This document shows positions 8,401 to 16,158 of a stretch of 43,852 bases of DNA, piece after piece (the stretch's first letter is position 1; each line of letters begins with the position of its first letter). The stretch spans positions 1-43,852 of the IMG/VR virus record IMGVR_UViG_3300024308_000201, one strand, 5' to 3'. The stretch is from a virus. The notes beneath the pieces were generated by a model. That model was not told the DNA's origin. It made no database searches and saw only the letters and a program-made list of their open reading frames with translations. Made by a program: the position numbers and the translations under genes.

Positions 8401-9005
8401 TGGGTGCCGGCTGGCAGATCAATGCGGTGGCTGCGCTGGTACTCGCTGGTGGTCTTGCCGCGGAACGCGTTGGTGAGCACGGTGCTGAAGGCGCCGCCAT
8501 TCACCGACAGATCGATCGCATACTCGATCGCGTAGCCTTCGGTATCACCGTTTTCCGTGTTCTGCCGCTGCAGCGCAGGAACGCTGAATCGAATACGCAC
8601 GGCAGACAGGTCAGCGCCAGAGACCGTGCGGACCACAGGCGCGTTGCTGCGCAGCTCTACCCCGACCGTGACCTCGTTCTCGACCGATGGGAATCCGGCG
8701 ATGTACTCCTGGTCCTGCGTGCCTGCACGGGTTTCCACGCGCACGCCGGCAAAGTTCAGGGTGCCGTCGCTGTTCTGGATCGGAACCTGGTTGAGGTAGA
8801 CAGACTGATTGCCCGCCACCAAGCCACGGATCTCGCCCTCGCTGATCAAGTCCAGGATCTTCGCGTAGGAGATCGAGTGCAGGCTGTCGGGGGTCTCGAC
8901 CGGCGTGCGGGCGTTCCCGCCACCCTTGCCGCCAGCACCGGCAAGGGCCGCCGACGAGCAGGCACGCGACAGCTGCGTGGGCTGATACTTGATGGCTACG
9001 TTCAC
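5484..9005 (-). CDS. Tail tip attachment protein J (host specificity)
   Basis: A 1173-aa gpJ homologue, close to lambda J (about 1130 aa). J forms the central tail tip and binds the outer-membrane receptor. Residues 1-630 are the conserved hub region, containing SLHSISYAKILDLISEGEI near the N-terminus. Residues about 640-730 and 733-825 are two fibronectin type III domains. Residues about 868-905 hold a Trp-rich carbohydrate-binding-like motif (YEPGQTVIHNGKIWLW). The rest is a helical linker and a C-terminal DUF1983-like stem ending in a compact beta domain. GTG 9005 overlaps the gpI stop as GTGA. The C-terminal tip would set host range. Confidence 0.95.
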   Translation of the reverse strand: MNVAIKYQPTQLSRACSSAALAGAGGKGGGNARTPVETPDSLHSISYAKILDLISEGEIRGLVAGNQSVYLNQVPIQNSDGTLNFAGVRVETRAGTQDQEYIAGFPSVENEVTVGVELRSNAPVVRTVSGADLSAVRIRFSVPALQRQNTENGDTEGYAIEYAIDLSVNGGAFSTVLTNAFRGKTTSEYQRSHRIDLPAGTQWQVRVRRLTPNANSSTVADIVMVQSLTEIIDAKLRYPNCALAAVQVDASAFQNVPSRAFQIWGRIIRVPSNYDPRTRSYSGIWDGTFKSAWTNNPAWVFFDIVTNDRFGLGNRIPLDWVDKWRLYEIAQYCDQLVSDGMGGQEPRFTCSLYLQTRADAYKVLQDMASMFRGISFYAAGQVMASADKPKDPVYTYSQANVVDGRFTYEGSARKVRHTVALVSWTDPDDFGRQKVEPVQLLDGIARYGVNQIEVTALGCHSKSQAQRAGNHILYSENLETETVTFALGLDALNCMPGDVIQVADANRAGRRNSGRISAATANSLTLDVVPPSMAVGDLLRATLPSGKTEARTINAVNPTTRVVTVSAPWSAVPVAQSIWATESTDLVLQQFRVLGIAEEEGLTYRITALQHRPDKFAAIDDGTRLEPPPISVIPPSVQPPPANVRMSSHVVIDQGIATPVLTIEWDAADKAIAYDVEWRRDDLNWVRAGRVGTTSCEVRGIYAGKYLARVRAVNALNAVSQPTLSMLTDIKGKTEPPPALTSLTATPVVFGIQLAWGFPPGATDTERTEIWRSTGPNRENATKFADFAYPQNRYQLDGLAAGARFYFWGRLVDKSGNIGPWYPTGTGVMGEASTNQSDYDAYFSGRISESALGQDLLAKIDSIDQIVPLIWEAGATYEPGQTVIHNGKIWLWNDNAPGNEEPPGTKWKDVGDAVAQAGAVAGRVNTLELQVNDPETGLQAIGQKTDGLFAQLDVQAAGDSDWGAGDATVFAGTLTIQTVIAEGDYALARRQETVEASVGETRASVQATSQAIVDVDGRISATYTLRAQVTADGRIYAAGMGLGVEQQPDGSYQSQVLFDVGRFAVINLVNGNVTSPFVIQGGQTFISQALIGTAWIKSANIEDAAITNAKISGTIQSDDYVSGQTGWRINKAAGGGFEFNGTVAGGYRLNITNQGIYIRYPNGNLAVELGVLQ

Positions 9006-9586
9006 TGCTGATCCTCTGCGTAGATGCCGCCGCTGATCACTGCTGAGCCCACGAACATTCCCTTGGTGTCGTGGCCGCCGTAGGCGACAGACACAGGGTT
9101 GCCCTGCGCCTGCGTGTTGACTGCGCCGTTCATGCTGTAGCTCGGGGTGTTCTCGGCACTGTCTTTGGCGCCAAGCCCTTTCGGCTGTGGTGCGAGCATC
9201 TGGGAAACGCCGCCCAGCACCATGACGCCGCCCTGGAAGACGAGCTGGTAGTTCTGGGTCCAGACGCCGACCACGATGAGCACGATGCCGAGAATCGTCT
9301 GCAGGATGCCGCCGCGCTTCGACCCCACCAGCACCGGAGCGATCCGAATGTCGTCAGCGCCGGGCGGATCGTGCAGCTGCTCCTTGGACAGGTTCTGCCG
9401 CCCGACGAACACGGCGAACTCCATGCCCTTGGCCTTGGCGCCCATGAGGTACTGCTGGAAGCCAGGCAGCAGCACGCACAGCGCGCGCACGGCCTCAGCG
9501 GGGTTACTGACGGCGAGGCGGAACTTGCGGCCGAAGCGAGCACCCAGCAGGCCGTATAGGCGAATGGTGCGCAGGCGGTCAGCCAT
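9002..9586 (-). CDS. Tail assembly protein I (gpI-like)
   Basis: A 194-aa homologue of lambda gpI, required to assemble the tail tip with J, L and K. The N-terminal half is a ubiquitin-like beta domain (IRLYGLLGARFGRKFRLAV at the start). A hydrophobic glycine-rich segment sits around residues 94-107 (ILQTILGIVLIVVGVW). The C-terminus contains the typical NPVSVAYGG stretch. The start overlaps the gpK gene by 8 nt and the stop overlaps the gpJ GTG. Confidence 0.93.
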   Translation of the reverse strand: MADRLRTIRLYGLLGARFGRKFRLAVSNPAEAVRALCVLLPGFQQYLMGAKAKGMEFAVFVGRQNLSKEQLHDPPGADDIRIAPVLVGSKRGGILQTILGIVLIVVGVWTQNYQLVFQGGVMVLGGVSQMLAPQPKGLGAKDSAENTPSYSMNGAVNTQAQGNPVSVAYGGHDTKGMFVGSAVISGGIYAEDQQ

Positions 9587-10319
9587 GACGGGCCCCCTTG
9601 TGCCGGACGATGTAGCGCGTGCGCTCGGCCCACATGCCGCCGTAGACCACCTTCTCCGACAGGCGGCCGTGCATGTGGTGCAGCATCTGGCCGTCGCCGA
9701 GGTAGACCCCGGCGTGGTTCGGCACAGGCGAGCGGATCTGCATCAGCACCATGTCGCCGCGCTGCGGCTCGCCATCGATCAGCTCGAAGCCTTCGGCACT
9801 CAGCCGGTCCAGGCTGTAGAGGTCCTGGCCCTTCTCCCACCAGTCGTCCGCGCGCTCGTACTGGCTGAGCTGGATGCCCAGCTCGCGGGCGTAGAGGTCG
9901 CGCACCAGGGTGTAGCAGTCCAGCACCCCATGGGCGAACTGGCGGCCAACCAGCGGCGCCTCGTAGCCACAGGGCTCGATGGTCTGCAGGTCGCCACACT
10001 CCGGCTCTGCACCGGTGCACTGCCCAACGCTCACGATGTGCCACGGCAGGCCGCTGGCCTCGCACATGACCCGGTCAGCGTCGGACGCATCCGCAGAGGC
10101 GTTCGGGTGGCTGTGCACGACGGCCAGCACCTCGCCCTGGTCCTCAGCGTCGGCGTAGTCCTCCGCCGGCAAGCGGAAGTGCTCGCTGGGCGTGGTTGCC
10201 ACGTTGCGGCAGGAAATGTAGGCCTCGCCATCAGCGCCGGCCACGATCAGGCCGCAGCACTCGCGCGGATACTCGGCCACGGCGTGCGCCTGGATGGCCT
10301 GCAGGGTGCTCTGTTGCAT
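9579..10319 (-). CDS. Tail tip protein K: JAMM/MPN plus NlpC/P60 domains
   Basis: A 246-aa lambda gpK homologue with both hydrolase domains. The N-terminal JAMM metallopeptidase has Glu20, the HSH pair (His69/His71) and the SDAD ligands (Ser79/Asp82). The C-terminal NlpC/P60 cysteine peptidase has Cys135 (LDCYTLVRD), His202 (NHAGVYLG) and a further His at 214-215. It works in tail-tip assembly and probably local cell-wall cleavage during DNA entry. ATG 10319 is preferred over the in-frame ATG 10331 because GGGAGAG lies 4-9 nt upstream. An intrinsic-terminator-like hairpin stands between it and gpL. Confidence 0.93.
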   Translation of the reverse strand: MQQSTLQAIQAHAVAEYPRECCGLIVAGADGEAYISCRNVATTPSEHFRLPAEDYADAEDQGEVLAVVHSHPNASADASDADRVMCEASGLPWHIVSVGQCTGAEPECGDLQTIEPCGYEAPLVGRQFAHGVLDCYTLVRDLYARELGIQLSQYERADDWWEKGQDLYSLDRLSAEGFELIDGEPQRGDMVLMQIRSPVPNHAGVYLGDGQMLHHMHGRLSEKVVYGGMWAERTRYIVRHKGARHG

Positions 10320-10332
10320 GGTCTCTCCCATG

Positions 10333-10355
10333 AAAAAGCCCGCACATGGCGGGCT
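10333..10355 (-). terminator. Terminator-like hairpin inside the tail operon
   Basis: On the minus strand AGCCCGC pairs perfectly with GCGGGCT around a CATGT loop and is followed by five Ts (A-run 10333-10337 on plus). It lies between the stop of the gpL homologue (10382) and the start of gpK (10319). Read-through, presumably by the Q-modified polymerase, is needed to express gpK, I and J. Confidence 0.7.
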
Positions 10356-10381
10356 GGATGGTTGCTCGATGGTGGCGCGAA

Positions 10382-11653
10382 TCAGGTGCGTAGCAGGCCG
10401 GATGCAGGGAACCCGCCATAGGGCAGCGGCTTGTCGGCGCCAAAGCGCAGCTTGCAGCTCCCCACCCTGCCCCCGCACTGGTCCCTTGCCGGGTCGGTGG
10501 TCGGCACATCGTTGGCGTCGGCCACGGCCGGCCCGGTGTAGCCACAGAACGGGCCGCGGTAGCCGCCCCTGATCAGCCACCCGCACACGCCCGAGATGAT
10601 CTGACGACCGGGCAGCTGCTCGCCGTTGAGGTCGATCGCCGTGGTCAGCTCGAACTCGACCACCTCCTTCGTCTCGGAGACCTTGCGCTCGATGAACCAG
10701 ATCTCGTCCAGGAAGTGCTCGTTCGGGTCGGCAGTGGGGTTGAATCCACCAACCACTGGCTGCGCGCCGGTTGGGATGAAGAAACCCTGCGGCTTGTCGG
10801 CCAGTTCGATCTGCGTCCCGTAGGCGACCACGTCCCCGCCGACTGTATTCGTGTCCGGGCCAATGCTGGACGTGGTGCTGCTGCTCGCGGCATTCAACAC
10901 CACCTTGAACACTAGCTTCAGGACGCCACCACCTACGTCAGTCTGCTCCAACAGCGTGGTAGGACCGGCGGTGGAAGTGTTGACGGTGAACCTACTCGTT
11001 GTGGTGCCGGCGAGAATTGAATAGGTCGTGCCGGCAGCGGTGTTGTGGTTGATGCCGATGCGCGCCCTGCCTGCGCTCGCGAGCTTCAGGTAGGAGGTGA
11101 CGATCAGTGTGTCTCCCGCCGCATATCCCCCGGTGCCCGTTGCATTGGTCGTCGTGACCCTGTGCCAGCTGACGCCATTGCTTGCGTAGCGCACCGGATA
11201 GAAGGTCACACCCTCGACTACTTCGGGAGGCAGATTGGTTCCGGCGCCATTCCCCTCATAGTTCCAGCGCGCACCACCGTTCACGCCACCGGGGTTGTTG
11301 CTCCACCGCACCCGGTTCTGCCCGGGGAAGTTCTTTGCGTCTAGATACTTCACCAGCGTCTGCCGGCGGATCACCTTGGCCCCGACCATGTCGCCGTACA
11401 GCATGCACATCGCCGCGATCCGGCCGTCGAGATTGCCGACCTTCAGCCTCGGGTTCGGCGGCTGGTCGCTGGTACGCTCGAAGCCGGTCGCCTCAATCGG
11501 CCAGGCGCCGTACTCCTGCCCCTGCCACCAGATCACGCCCGACTGCAGGTGCGCGTGGAAGAACAGCTGGTCGGCGCCGAAGCTGCTCGCGTCCAGCTCG
11601 TAGACCGTGACGCGGCCGCCCGGCTCGAGCTGCTGGGCATCGGCGGTGATCAT
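10382..11653 (-). CDS. Minor tail protein L with inserted beta-rich module
   Basis: A 423-aa lambda gpL homologue, nearly twice the usual size of about 230 aa. Residues 1-109 and 304-423 read as a normal gpL: YLDAKNF is followed, after the gap, by NPTADPNEHF and DEIWFIERKVSE. The C-terminal domain keeps the four cysteines (357, 370, 393, 400) that bind the 4Fe-4S cluster in lambda gpL. Residues about 110-303 are foreign: a Ser/Thr/Gly-rich beta-sandwich-like stretch that ends in GTQIELADKPQGFFIPTG. That ending is typical of phage carbohydrate-binding spike/fibre domains. The start overlaps the previous gene as ATGA. The protein joins the tail tube to the J hub; the insert probably projects from the tip. 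Confidence 0.88.
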   Translation of the reverse strand: MITADAQQLEPGGRVTVYELDASSFGADQLFFHAHLQSGVIWWQGQEYGAWPIEATGFERTSDQPPNPRLKVGNLDGRIAAMCMLYGDMVGAKVIRRQTLVKYLDAKNFPGQNRVRWSNNPGGVNGGARWNYEGNGAGTNLPPEVVEGVTFYPVRYASNGVSWHRVTTTNATGTGGYAAGDTLIVTSYLKLASAGRARIGINHNTAAGTTYSILAGTTTSRFTVNTSTAGPTTLLEQTDVGGGVLKLVFKVVLNAASSSTTSSIGPDTNTVGGDVVAYGTQIELADKPQGFFIPTGAQPVVGGFNPTADPNEHFLDEIWFIERKVSETKEVVEFELTTAIDLNGEQLPGRQIISGVCGWLIRGGYRGPFCGYTGPAVADANDVPTTDPARDQCGGRVGSCKLRFGADKPLPYGGFPASGLLRT

Positions 11654-12111
11654 TCCAGCACCGCCGATTCACCGGTGCCCAGCGGCAGCGACACCTCGCC
11701 GGGCCAGTTGAAGGTCCCCGGCTGTGGCAGCAGTGCCTGAACCTGCTCCCAGGTCTCGATGCCGGCAGGCGCGGCCAGCACCAGTGACTCCAGCTCCTGA
11801 TTCACAGCATCGCGCCACGCGACCATCGCACGGGCTTCGTCACGGTAGCGCGCCACGCTGCTGTTGAAGTAGCTGCAGCACGTCTCGATGGTGTCGTAGC
11901 GCCGCTCCTTCACCCATGCCGTCATCCAGTCCCAAGCAGCGGCGCGGATCGCCTGGTAGTGCTGCGGGCTGTGCAGTGCGTAGGGTGGCTCCTGTGGCAG
12001 CGCTGCGTTCTCCTGAAGCCATTCGGCTGGCCAATCACGATGGTCGCGTGGGATCAGGGCGCCCGTCTCCACACAGCGAATGACGTCTGGATCGTTGGTC
12101 AGTTGGTACAT
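11650..12111 (-). CDS. Tail fibre accessory protein (possible chaperone)
   Basis: A 153-aa protein counted from ATG 12111, two nt after the fibre-gene stop; the longer frame to 12135 would overlap the fibre gene. The opening MYQLTNDPDVIRCVETGALIP is the short leader typical of small genes that follow tail fibres. It then has a Trp-rich helical middle (WDWMTAWVKERR) and two adjacent cysteines (ETCCSYF). The position directly after a fibre gene suggests fibre assembly or attachment, but no conserved chaperone family is recognised. Confidence 0.7.
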   Translation of the reverse strand: MYQLTNDPDVIRCVETGALIPRDHRDWPAEWLQENAALPQEPPYALHSPQHYQAIRAAAWDWMTAWVKERRYDTIETCCSYFNSSVARYRDEARAMVAWRDAVNQELESLVLAAPAGIETWEQVQALLPQPGTFNWPGEVSLPLGTGESAVLE

Positions 12112-12112
12112 G

Positions 12113-13015
12113 TCACAGCTCCGCGTCGAGGCCAACCTTGAAGATGAACGACCTGCCCGCTACCTGGGCCGAGGCAAAGTTGACCTGGTAGATGCCCGCG
12201 CTGTCGTAGTCGATGGACTGATAGGCAACGTTGCCACCCGCACTCAGCAGGCCAGTGGTGGAGCTGGCGTCGTTCGGATTGAAGGTGGTCATGGCCGGCT
12301 TGGCCCGCATGGCCACCGGGAAATACAGGCAGACATTGGCCCGTGCTTCCGCACCACTGGGAACCACTCCGTACACCACCCCGAGGTAGTTGGCCGCAGC
12401 GAACGCGCCCGAACGCCAGTAGTAGCGCTGGCACAGGAGCGACTCCAACGCCTGAGCACGAGGCACGAATGGAGTAGCCGTGCTGCCACGCTCCAGCTTC
12501 GGACGGAGGTAGGTCACGTTGGCTGCCGTCAGCTGGACAGTCATGTTTCCGCTACCGGTTGGCGTCAGCGTTACCCCTCGTCGACCTGTGCCGGAGGTAA
12601 TCGTGCCGGTGGCCCCGCCCACGCTCACGGAAATGTTGCCACTGGGGTTCTCCACACTGATCGTCAGCGGCTGCCCCCAGACGAGCTGCGGTGCCTCTAC
12701 GATCTGCTGCAGCGGTCCGCTGGTGTGGGTGAAAATACCCGTGGTTGCGTTGATGGTGACGTTGCATCCACCAGTGCCGGCCTTCCAGCGGTCGTACCCA
12801 TAGGCACCCGCTGCCAACGCCCCACCGGCAAACGATCGCTGGTTGATCGGCAGGCCACAGTTGATGAGCATGTTCTTGCCACCGACCCCGGCTAAGCCGG
12901 CCACTAGCGCGTAAAGCTCTGCGTCGTTTGCATTGACCTTATCGAATGCAACCTTTGCGGGGTCGCCCTTGTAGGTCCCGTGGTCGGTCGTGGTGTCGAT
13001 TACTTGGCGTGCCAT
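12113..13015 (-). CDS. Tail fibre / receptor-binding protein with carbohydrate-binding-like domain
   Basis: A 300-aa protein. The N-terminus (MARQVIDTTTDHGTYKGDPA) is a virion-attachment type segment. Then come NMLINCGLPINQRSF and YGYDRWKAGTG, typical of phage fibre domains built on a carbohydrate-binding jelly roll. Residues about 150-210 have the matching end of that module (YLRPKLERGSTATPFVPR, then ...LLCQRYYW). The C-terminal about 90 residues form another beta domain. It lies between gpM and gpL, where lambda has no gene, so a receptor-binding unit has been added within the tail-tip operon. It probably recognises a surface polysaccharide; the ligand is unknown. Confidence 0.82.
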   Translation of the reverse strand: MARQVIDTTTDHGTYKGDPAKVAFDKVNANDAELYALVAGLAGVGGKNMLINCGLPINQRSFAGGALAAGAYGYDRWKAGTGGCNVTINATTGIFTHTSGPLQQIVEAPQLVWGQPLTISVENPSGNISVSVGGATGTITSGTGRRGVTLTPTGSGNMTVQLTAANVTYLRPKLERGSTATPFVPRAQALESLLCQRYYWRSGAFAAANYLGVVYGVVPSGAEARANVCLYFPVAMRAKPAMTTFNPNDASSTTGLLSAGGNVAYQSIDYDSAGIYQVNFASAQVAGRSFIFKVGLDAEL

Positions 13016-13024
13016 GTTGATCCC

Positions 13025-13360
13025 TTACGGCTGGAACGTTTGTTCGAAGGTGGCATTGAGCATGAACACGTCATTGCCATATGGAGTCAGGGTGTAGGAC
13101 TTGCAGAGGTACAGGCCCTGCACCCCGAGCGGCGGCGTCCACAAGAACGAAACCGCTCCTTTCCTTGCGCGTAGGAAGGCCAGTGCAGGCCCCACCTTTG
13201 ACGAGCGGCCTACGATGGAGATCGGCCACTGCTGAGTCTCGTTGTTCAAGCCATCGGACGCGGTCTGCTTGTACCCGTCGCCGAACTGCGCCTCCCGGAC
13301 AAGAAAGTCGCCGGTGCCGGTGATCTCGGTGCGCACGCACCAGGTGAAAACCTCAGCCAT
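13025..13360 (-). CDS. Minor tail protein M
   Basis: A 111-aa lambda gpM homologue (phage minor tail family), normal length. Recognisable segments are FGDGYKQTASDGLN, the core SFLWTPP and a C-terminal aromatic NATFEQTF. gpM caps the tape-measure complex at the tail tip distal end. Its start overlaps the tape-measure stop by 8 nt. Confidence 0.92.
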   Translation of the reverse strand: MAEVFTWCVRTEITGTGDFLVREAQFGDGYKQTASDGLNNETQQWPISIVGRSSKVGPALAFLRARKGAVSFLWTPPLGVQGLYLCKSYTLTPYGNDVFMLNATFEQTFQP

Positions 13361-15512
13361 TGCGCGTACTCATCTGATGGAAGAGACCACCGGGGCGCGA
13401 CTGCTGTACCGCCCACTGGTTGATCATCTGGTTGAAAGCCTGCTGGATCTGGCGGCCTTGCTCACTTCCCGATCCCTGCTGCGTGTTGCTCGTGCCATCG
13501 CTGGTCACATTGAGCGTCGTGTTGAACTGGTTCATCGGGGCACTACCACCAGACATCGATGACGCGGGCATACCTGCGGTGATCGGACGAACCGAACCAG
13601 CGTCGCCTGGGATCAGGTAGGTCTTCCCACCCTGGTCGAACAGCTCGGGCCTGCCGCCTTCGCCTACCCGGTACATGCTGCCCGCAGCCACGGGACCGCC
13701 GCCGGCGCGGCCGCCTGCCATGCTGCCGATCGCGCTCCCAAGCTCGTTGATCCAGCTCGACCCGGCGCCGCTGTAGCCCGAGGCCCATTTTCCTATCGCC
13801 TTCAACGCTTCCGACGCAGCCAGCTCGGCGGCGATGCGTTGCATGGCCTTGGCGAACCCCTTCACCATGCCGCCAAGCCCATCCTCGAACGGATCGAACA
13901 GGAAGTCAGCAAACGCCGTCTGCATGTTGCGGGCGGCCTGGTCGGCGACAGTCTTCATGGTCGAGGTTTTGTCCATCGTGGCGTCGGCCATCTTCTGCAG
14001 GCCGTCGCCGTACAGCGCCGCGTAGTCGTCCTGGGCATCCTTCACCGCAGCCAGGTTGCGGAGCATCTCCGCCTGAGCATCGCTGAGGGCGCCGTAAGCA
14101 CCGGCCTGAATGTCGAAATTGACCTTGGCCGCCTCACTGAGATCCCCATGCAGGGCAATCTCGCGCTCGAGTTTGGCGATCTGATCGTCAGCACGCTCGC
14201 TGCCTGCTCCATACAGCGCCTCGTAGTCTTCCTGGATCTGCTCAAGTAGCGACTTCTCTTTCGTCAAAGCGCCCGTGCGGCGGCCGGACGCGCCAGCAAC
14301 GCCTGACCCGGTGGGTGGGCCGCTCCCAGGAATCCGGGCTGTGCTATCGACCGAACCCGTCACTCCCTTGAAATTCTCGCCCGCGGCCTCCGACCTGTAC
14401 CTCTTCGTCAGCTCCCGCTGGATGTCGAGCCGCTTGGCTTCCAGATCATTGATGCGCTTCAGCCGGGCTTCCTCCTGACCGTCGGTCAGAGGAAGGCCGA
14501 ACAAGCCCGAGGTGTTCTTCTTGGCGTAGTTGATCTGGTCAGTCAGCCGCGCCATCTGGGTGTTCAAGGCGTCTTCTCCGGCGTCGCCTACCGCTCCGCC
14601 GGCATCCAGGTTCCGCAGTTGGATGACCTTGTCGATGAAGTTCACCAGCAGCACGGTGCCGTTGGCCATCTCAGCGGCAAGGTCACCCACCCACTTCGTG
14701 ATGGTTACGAACGCGCCCTTTGTTTGGTCGGAGCCAAGGAACGTCGTCAGCTCCTTGAACTCCGGCAGAAGCTCGGCAGCAACCTCGTTCTTCAGGCCCT
14801 GGAACGCCAGCTGGATGAGGTTAGACTGCTCCTTCACTTCCTTCATCGCCGTCAAGGTATCGGCGTCAAGCACCGCCCCCAACCGTTCCGCTTCATCGCC
14901 CCACTTTCGGAAGCCCTCACCATTCCGGGCCAGCAGCGGGGCCAGCATCGATGAGTCGCTGGCAATGGCCTCCATGTAGAAGACCATCTCGGATTGGCTC
15001 GCCCCGGCCTGCTCCAAGGCACTGTAATAGCGCTGCAGCACCTCGGGGCCACTCAGATGCTGCAGCTCCTTCGCAGTCAGCCCAATACGCGGCGCGATCT
15101 GCTCGAAGAAGTCCTTCATCGCGCCGCCGCCGGTCTGCAGGAAATCACCCAGCTTGTCCTGGGTGTCTTTGAAGATGTCGGCCAGCTTGTCCTGTTGGAT
15201 GCCAACGGTGGCCGCGCCTGCGGCCATGCGCTGGAATACCTGCTCATTCGTTCCCGACAAGCGGGAGAACTTCTCCAGTTCCGCGGATGCATCGACCAGC
15301 TGCCGGGTCCAGCCCAGAACTGCCGTACCGGCCGTGGCCAACCCACCAGCAATGGTTCCGCCGATTAGCCCAAAGGCACGCCCGATATCAGCAGCGGTCT
15401 CCCCAGCGTCCTTGCCAAGCTTCTTCATCTGCTTGGACGCGCGGTTGGTGTCGGTCTCGAACGACCCGGTGCGCATCAGTAGGTCGACAACGATTGAGCC
15501 GGCAGTGGCCAT
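13353..15512 (-). CDS. Tail tape measure protein
   Basis: A 719-aa tape measure protein (lambda H-like). The N-terminus opens with the common TMP segment GSIVVDLLMRTGSFETDTNRA. It continues with a coiled coil, a hydrophobic glycine/alanine segment around residues 45-65 (GLIGGTIAGGLATAGTAVLGW) and long helical stretches. The C-terminus is Gly/Ser-rich with the motif GGRAGGGPVAAGSMYRVGEGG and then PELFDQGG, as in other lambda-like TMPs. Length is set by tail length: at roughly 0.15 nm per residue it implies a tail near 100 nm. Confidence 0.94.
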   Translation of the reverse strand: MATAGSIVVDLLMRTGSFETDTNRASKQMKKLGKDAGETAADIGRAFGLIGGTIAGGLATAGTAVLGWTRQLVDASAELEKFSRLSGTNEQVFQRMAAGAATVGIQQDKLADIFKDTQDKLGDFLQTGGGAMKDFFEQIAPRIGLTAKELQHLSGPEVLQRYYSALEQAGASQSEMVFYMEAIASDSSMLAPLLARNGEGFRKWGDEAERLGAVLDADTLTAMKEVKEQSNLIQLAFQGLKNEVAAELLPEFKELTTFLGSDQTKGAFVTITKWVGDLAAEMANGTVLLVNFIDKVIQLRNLDAGGAVGDAGEDALNTQMARLTDQINYAKKNTSGLFGLPLTDGQEEARLKRINDLEAKRLDIQRELTKRYRSEAAGENFKGVTGSVDSTARIPGSGPPTGSGVAGASGRRTGALTKEKSLLEQIQEDYEALYGAGSERADDQIAKLEREIALHGDLSEAAKVNFDIQAGAYGALSDAQAEMLRNLAAVKDAQDDYAALYGDGLQKMADATMDKTSTMKTVADQAARNMQTAFADFLFDPFEDGLGGMVKGFAKAMQRIAAELAASEALKAIGKWASGYSGAGSSWINELGSAIGSMAGGRAGGGPVAAGSMYRVGEGGRPELFDQGGKTYLIPGDAGSVRPITAGMPASSMSGGSAPMNQFNTTLNVTSDGTSNTQQGSGSEQGRQIQQAFNQMINQWAVQQSRPGGLFHQMSTRNG

Positions 15513-15529
15513 AGTGGGGTCCAGTCAGG

Positions 15530-16158
15530 TTAGAAGCCGAGGGCCTTGGATACATCGCGATCGGCGTCGCTCAGGACCGGGTCGTCCGGGCTCGGGGCGA
15601 GGAATCCGATGATGCTTTCGTACTTGCCGCCGAACGCGGTTCCTATAACTGCAGCCGGCCGGTGGAACCGGTGCAGATCGTCGAATGGGTACAGTTCGTA
15701 GAACGCGCGCCAGCCGTCCAGCTCAGCTGCTGGCATCGCATCGATCTCGCCGAGTGTCTTGCCCAGGGTCAAAGCGAGCTGGTATCGGAACCACTCGCTG
15801 CTTCCTCGCCGGGCAAGCTTTCCTTTCCCTGGTAACTGTGCACCTCGCTGATGGCCTTGGTCAGCGCAATCTGCACCGCGAATTTCAGACGCTTGGCCTG
15901 CGACAGCGAAAGAGCCGGTTTCCCCTCGGGATCGCAAATGGCCTTCGCGATGAGGCGAGCCATTGATTCAGCCTGCTTTTCTGGGTCCTCGCTGGTCTGC
16001 CCGGCGAAGAACCCGCGCAGGACGCCAGCCTCCTGCTCGCGGATGTAAAACACGTGTTCTTTGCCGTCGGCCAGCTTCACCAGCCGCTCGTGCACATCAT
16101 CAGAGATGAAGAGAGAGGGATCCAGCAGCGGCACTGCAGCATTGGTGGTCTCGGTCAT
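15530..16158 (-). CDS. Tail assembly chaperone GT (made by -1 frameshift)
   Basis: Predicted 209-aa fusion. Ribosomes read the first 112 codons of gene G, slip back one base on GGGAAAG at 15829-15823, and continue through 97 codons of the T frame to 15530. The T frame has no start of its own and encodes a conserved-looking segment (SSEWFRYQLALTLGK). In lambda, G and GT in a fixed ratio coat the tape measure and recruit tail-tube subunits. Position between major tail protein and tape measure, heptamer and reading phase all match lambda. Confidence 0.88.
15769..16158 (-). CDS. Tail assembly chaperone G
   Basis: The 129-aa unshifted product, mostly helical, starting MTETTNAAVPLLDPSLF. Most ribosomes should make this form. 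Its last 17 residues overlap the T frame and look unstructured (Gly/Glu/Ser-rich). It acts with GT as a chaperone for the tape measure and is not in the finished virion. ATG 16158; the 62-bp gap to the major tail protein gene is the largest in this part of the operon. Confidence 0.88.
   Translation of the reverse strand: MTETTNAAVPLLDPSLFISDDVHERLVKLADGKEHVFYIREQEAGVLRGFFAGQTSEDPEKQAESMARLIAKAICDPEGKPALSLSQAKRLKFAVQIALTKAISEVHSYQGKESLPGEEAASGSDTSSL
15823..15829 (-). other. -1 ribosomal frameshift site GGGAAAG
   Basis: On the minus strand the heptamer reads G GGA AAG in the G frame, the same slippery heptamer and phase as lambda G-GT. The slip leads straight into the open T frame. Confidence 0.88.

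Noticed and set aside
6444-9011. An 855-codon open frame on the plus strand opposite gpJ
   Set aside because: It is the antisense shadow of the J gene, with Arg/His/Gly/Ala-rich sequence without domains, as GC-rich coding DNA gives. J has full family features.
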